This document shows, one piece after another, positions 21,463 through 22,291 of a stretch of DNA of 22,291 nt. Location of the stretch: NCBI GenBank assembly GCA_937888775.1, contig CALAQT010000193.1:1-22291 (forward strand), given 5' to 3'. The position numbers and the translations under genes were made by a program. Source of the stretch: an uncultured Actinomycetes bacterium (GTDB lineage: Bacteria; Actinomycetota; Thermoleophilia; Solirubrobacterales; Solirubrobacteraceae). Each line of letters starts with the position of its first letter. The stretch's first letter is position 1. The notes beneath the pieces are model-generated. The model was not told the origin of the DNA, did no database searches, and saw only the letters and a list, made by a program, of their open reading frames with translations.

Positions 21463-22016
21463 GCAAGCGTTCCAGGAGGCGCGCTCAGCGTGGCGCGCGG
21501 CACTGCGGGAGCACGTGAACGCGCCGCCGGACGCCGGGTTCAGCGCACGCATCGCCCACCTCGCCGCGGCCGCGGCCGCGGCCGCGCGCAGAGGCATGCG
21601 ACGCCGCATACAAGGATGGCTTCGAGTGGCCGGCGACGAGAGGGGGAGCGAAGCCGCCCTATGAGCTACGGCCGGGGAGCGGACGACGCGGGCCGGAAGA
21701 GCTCTGGGAGCGCTTCGACGAGGCCGTCGCCGAGCTCGACATCGACGAGGCCACGGTTGACTGTTACAACGAAGACGAGCAGGTCACCGGCCTGTTCACC
21801 ATGCTCGAGGATCACCTCGCGATGCCGTTCGAGACGCTGATCCTGGGTTTCTGCGTGACCGTCGAGAGTGTGGACTTAACCGCCGACGGCGAGATCGTGG
21901 CGGTCTGTACCCGCGATGGGTTGCGGCAGAGCATCCCAATCCTCGACCTGCCGCTGCCTAACCCGTCGGCCCAATGCGGGGGGTGGATCGGCGCATACCG
22001 CCGTTCGCATGGGTGA
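21449..22016 (+). pseudogene. Frameshifted, apparently chimeric gene after the excisionase-like gene
   Basis: The first part (ATG 21449) reads SEQAFQEARSAWRAALREHVNAPPDAGFSARIAHLA then an Ala tract, and would stop at 21664. One frame over, the sequence continues sensibly: AEACDAAYKDGFEWPATRGG, PPYELRPGSGRRGPEELWERFDEAV, then CYNEDEQVTGLFTMLEDHLAMPFET and IVAVCTRDGLRQSIPILDLPLP, ending at 22016. Removing one base near 21587 gives 188 residues in one frame. From memory, the first two thirds resemble the partner gene of such excisionase-like genes. The C-terminal about 90 residues resemble a separate small actinobacterial family sometimes labelled calcium-binding. The join near 21750 would then be a fusion. 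Function unknown. Confidence 0.6.
21563..21588. repeat. CCGCGG tandem hexamer tract (Ala-rich coding)
   Basis: Three perfect CCGCGG copies plus a near copy (CCGCGC) encode an alanine run. The frame change of the surrounding gene falls at its right edge. Slippage or sequencing difficulty is plausible in such a tract. Confidence 0.7.
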
Positions 22017-22077
22017 GCCCGCGGACTGGGCCGCTCGTCACGCTGAGCTGCGGCCCGTCGCCCAAGACACCGCCTGA

Positions 22078-22291
22078 TCAAGCCGGCAGGGCAGCCGCGA
22101 CCTCGCGCAGAGCGCTGAGATTCGTGCGCCAGCCGGCGCCATTCGGTCCCTTGACGATGAGTTGCGCATCGGTGAGTTGAGCCAGAGCCCCCCGGAGCGC
22201 CGAGATCGGCATTCCGGTGCCGCGTATTATCCGGGACTCCTCGTCATTTGGGGGTGAATCCGAGCGGTCGCGAGAGCCTGACGTGCTGTTG
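22078..22291 (-). CDS. C-terminal part of an unidentified protein (5' end outside the window)
   Basis: On the minus strand a frame with no start in view is open from the window edge to TGA at 22078 (70 codons). It reads DEESRIIRGTGMPISALRGA, LAQLTDAQLIVKGPNGAGWR, then TNLSALREVAAALPA. The composition is normal for a soluble protein and better than in the other frames. It ends converging on the chimeric gene 61 bp away. I do not recognise the family. Confidence 0.45.
   Translation of the reverse strand, partial: NSTSGSRDRSDSPPNDEESRIIRGTGMPISALRGALAQLTDAQLIVKGPNGAGWRTNLSALREVAAALPA

Noticed and set aside
20852..21503. Minus-strand frames containing PGRTRTCDPRLRRPS and RPRQDSNLRPTA
   Set aside because: Both are antisense translations of tRNA-Arg that are often mis-annotated as proteins.
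1..22291. CRISPR array, rRNA genes, complete insertion sequence, defence or toxin-antitoxin system
   Set aside because: I saw no regular spaced repeats, no rRNA, no transposase frame with terminal repeats, and no pair with recognisable defence or toxin motifs.

Overview
The window is GC-rich DNA. I infer an actinobacterium, probably of the Thermoleophilia/Solirubrobacterales kind. The reasons are the aa3-type cytochrome oxidase genes with a Sec-type subunit II, a GAP/SfLAP-type membrane protein, many GTG/TTG starts, and a -10-like hexamer 6-10 bases upstream of many start codons instead of a Shine-Dalgarno site (the signature of leaderless mRNAs). The taxonomic call is inference; no rRNA or other marker is present.

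Region 1 (1-15783) looks like ordinary chromosome with intact genes. It starts with ctaD (cut by the window edge) and ctaC on the minus strand. Divergent from them is a plus-strand cluster: a PAP2-family membrane phosphatase/transferase, a UPF0104/MprF-like membrane protein and thioredoxin reductase. A secreted CAP-domain protein converges on it across a GC-rich hairpin. Next comes a minus-strand catabolic operon: acyl-CoA dehydrogenase, two-domain 3-hydroxyacyl-CoA dehydrogenase and a zinc alcohol dehydrogenase. A secreted Ig-like repeat protein with a perfect 12-bp terminator stem follows. Then come a small membrane/coiled-coil protein, a small Rossmann protein, a NudL-like Nudix hydrolase, a DUF1015 protein, tRNA-Pro(UGG) and a GAP-family membrane protein.

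Region 2 (15867-22291) is different: it is full of broken genes. It holds a scrap of a streptogramin-lyase-like propeller and a lipoprotein phospholipase C/phosphoesterase with a one-base frameshift. It also has an SDR oxidoreductase with a one-base frameshift, a small HNH-repeat/DUF2934 protein, and a 5'-truncated SRPBCC remnant. An intact arsR-AHSA1 pair sits under a textbook promoter with a palindrome. A reductase gene is cut off after about 41 codons just before tRNA-Arg(UCU). After the tRNA come an excisionase-like gene and a frameshifted, apparently chimeric gene. The three frameshifts are each fixed by removing a single base. Either this is a decaying accessory region around a tRNA-Arg integration site, or there are local sequencing errors; raw reads would decide.

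I did not find a complete, clearly novel multi-gene system. The most useful observations are the recurrent leaderless-start signature, the cluster of frameshifts and truncations, the tRNA-Arg junction with an excisionase-like gene, and the arsR promoter/operator.
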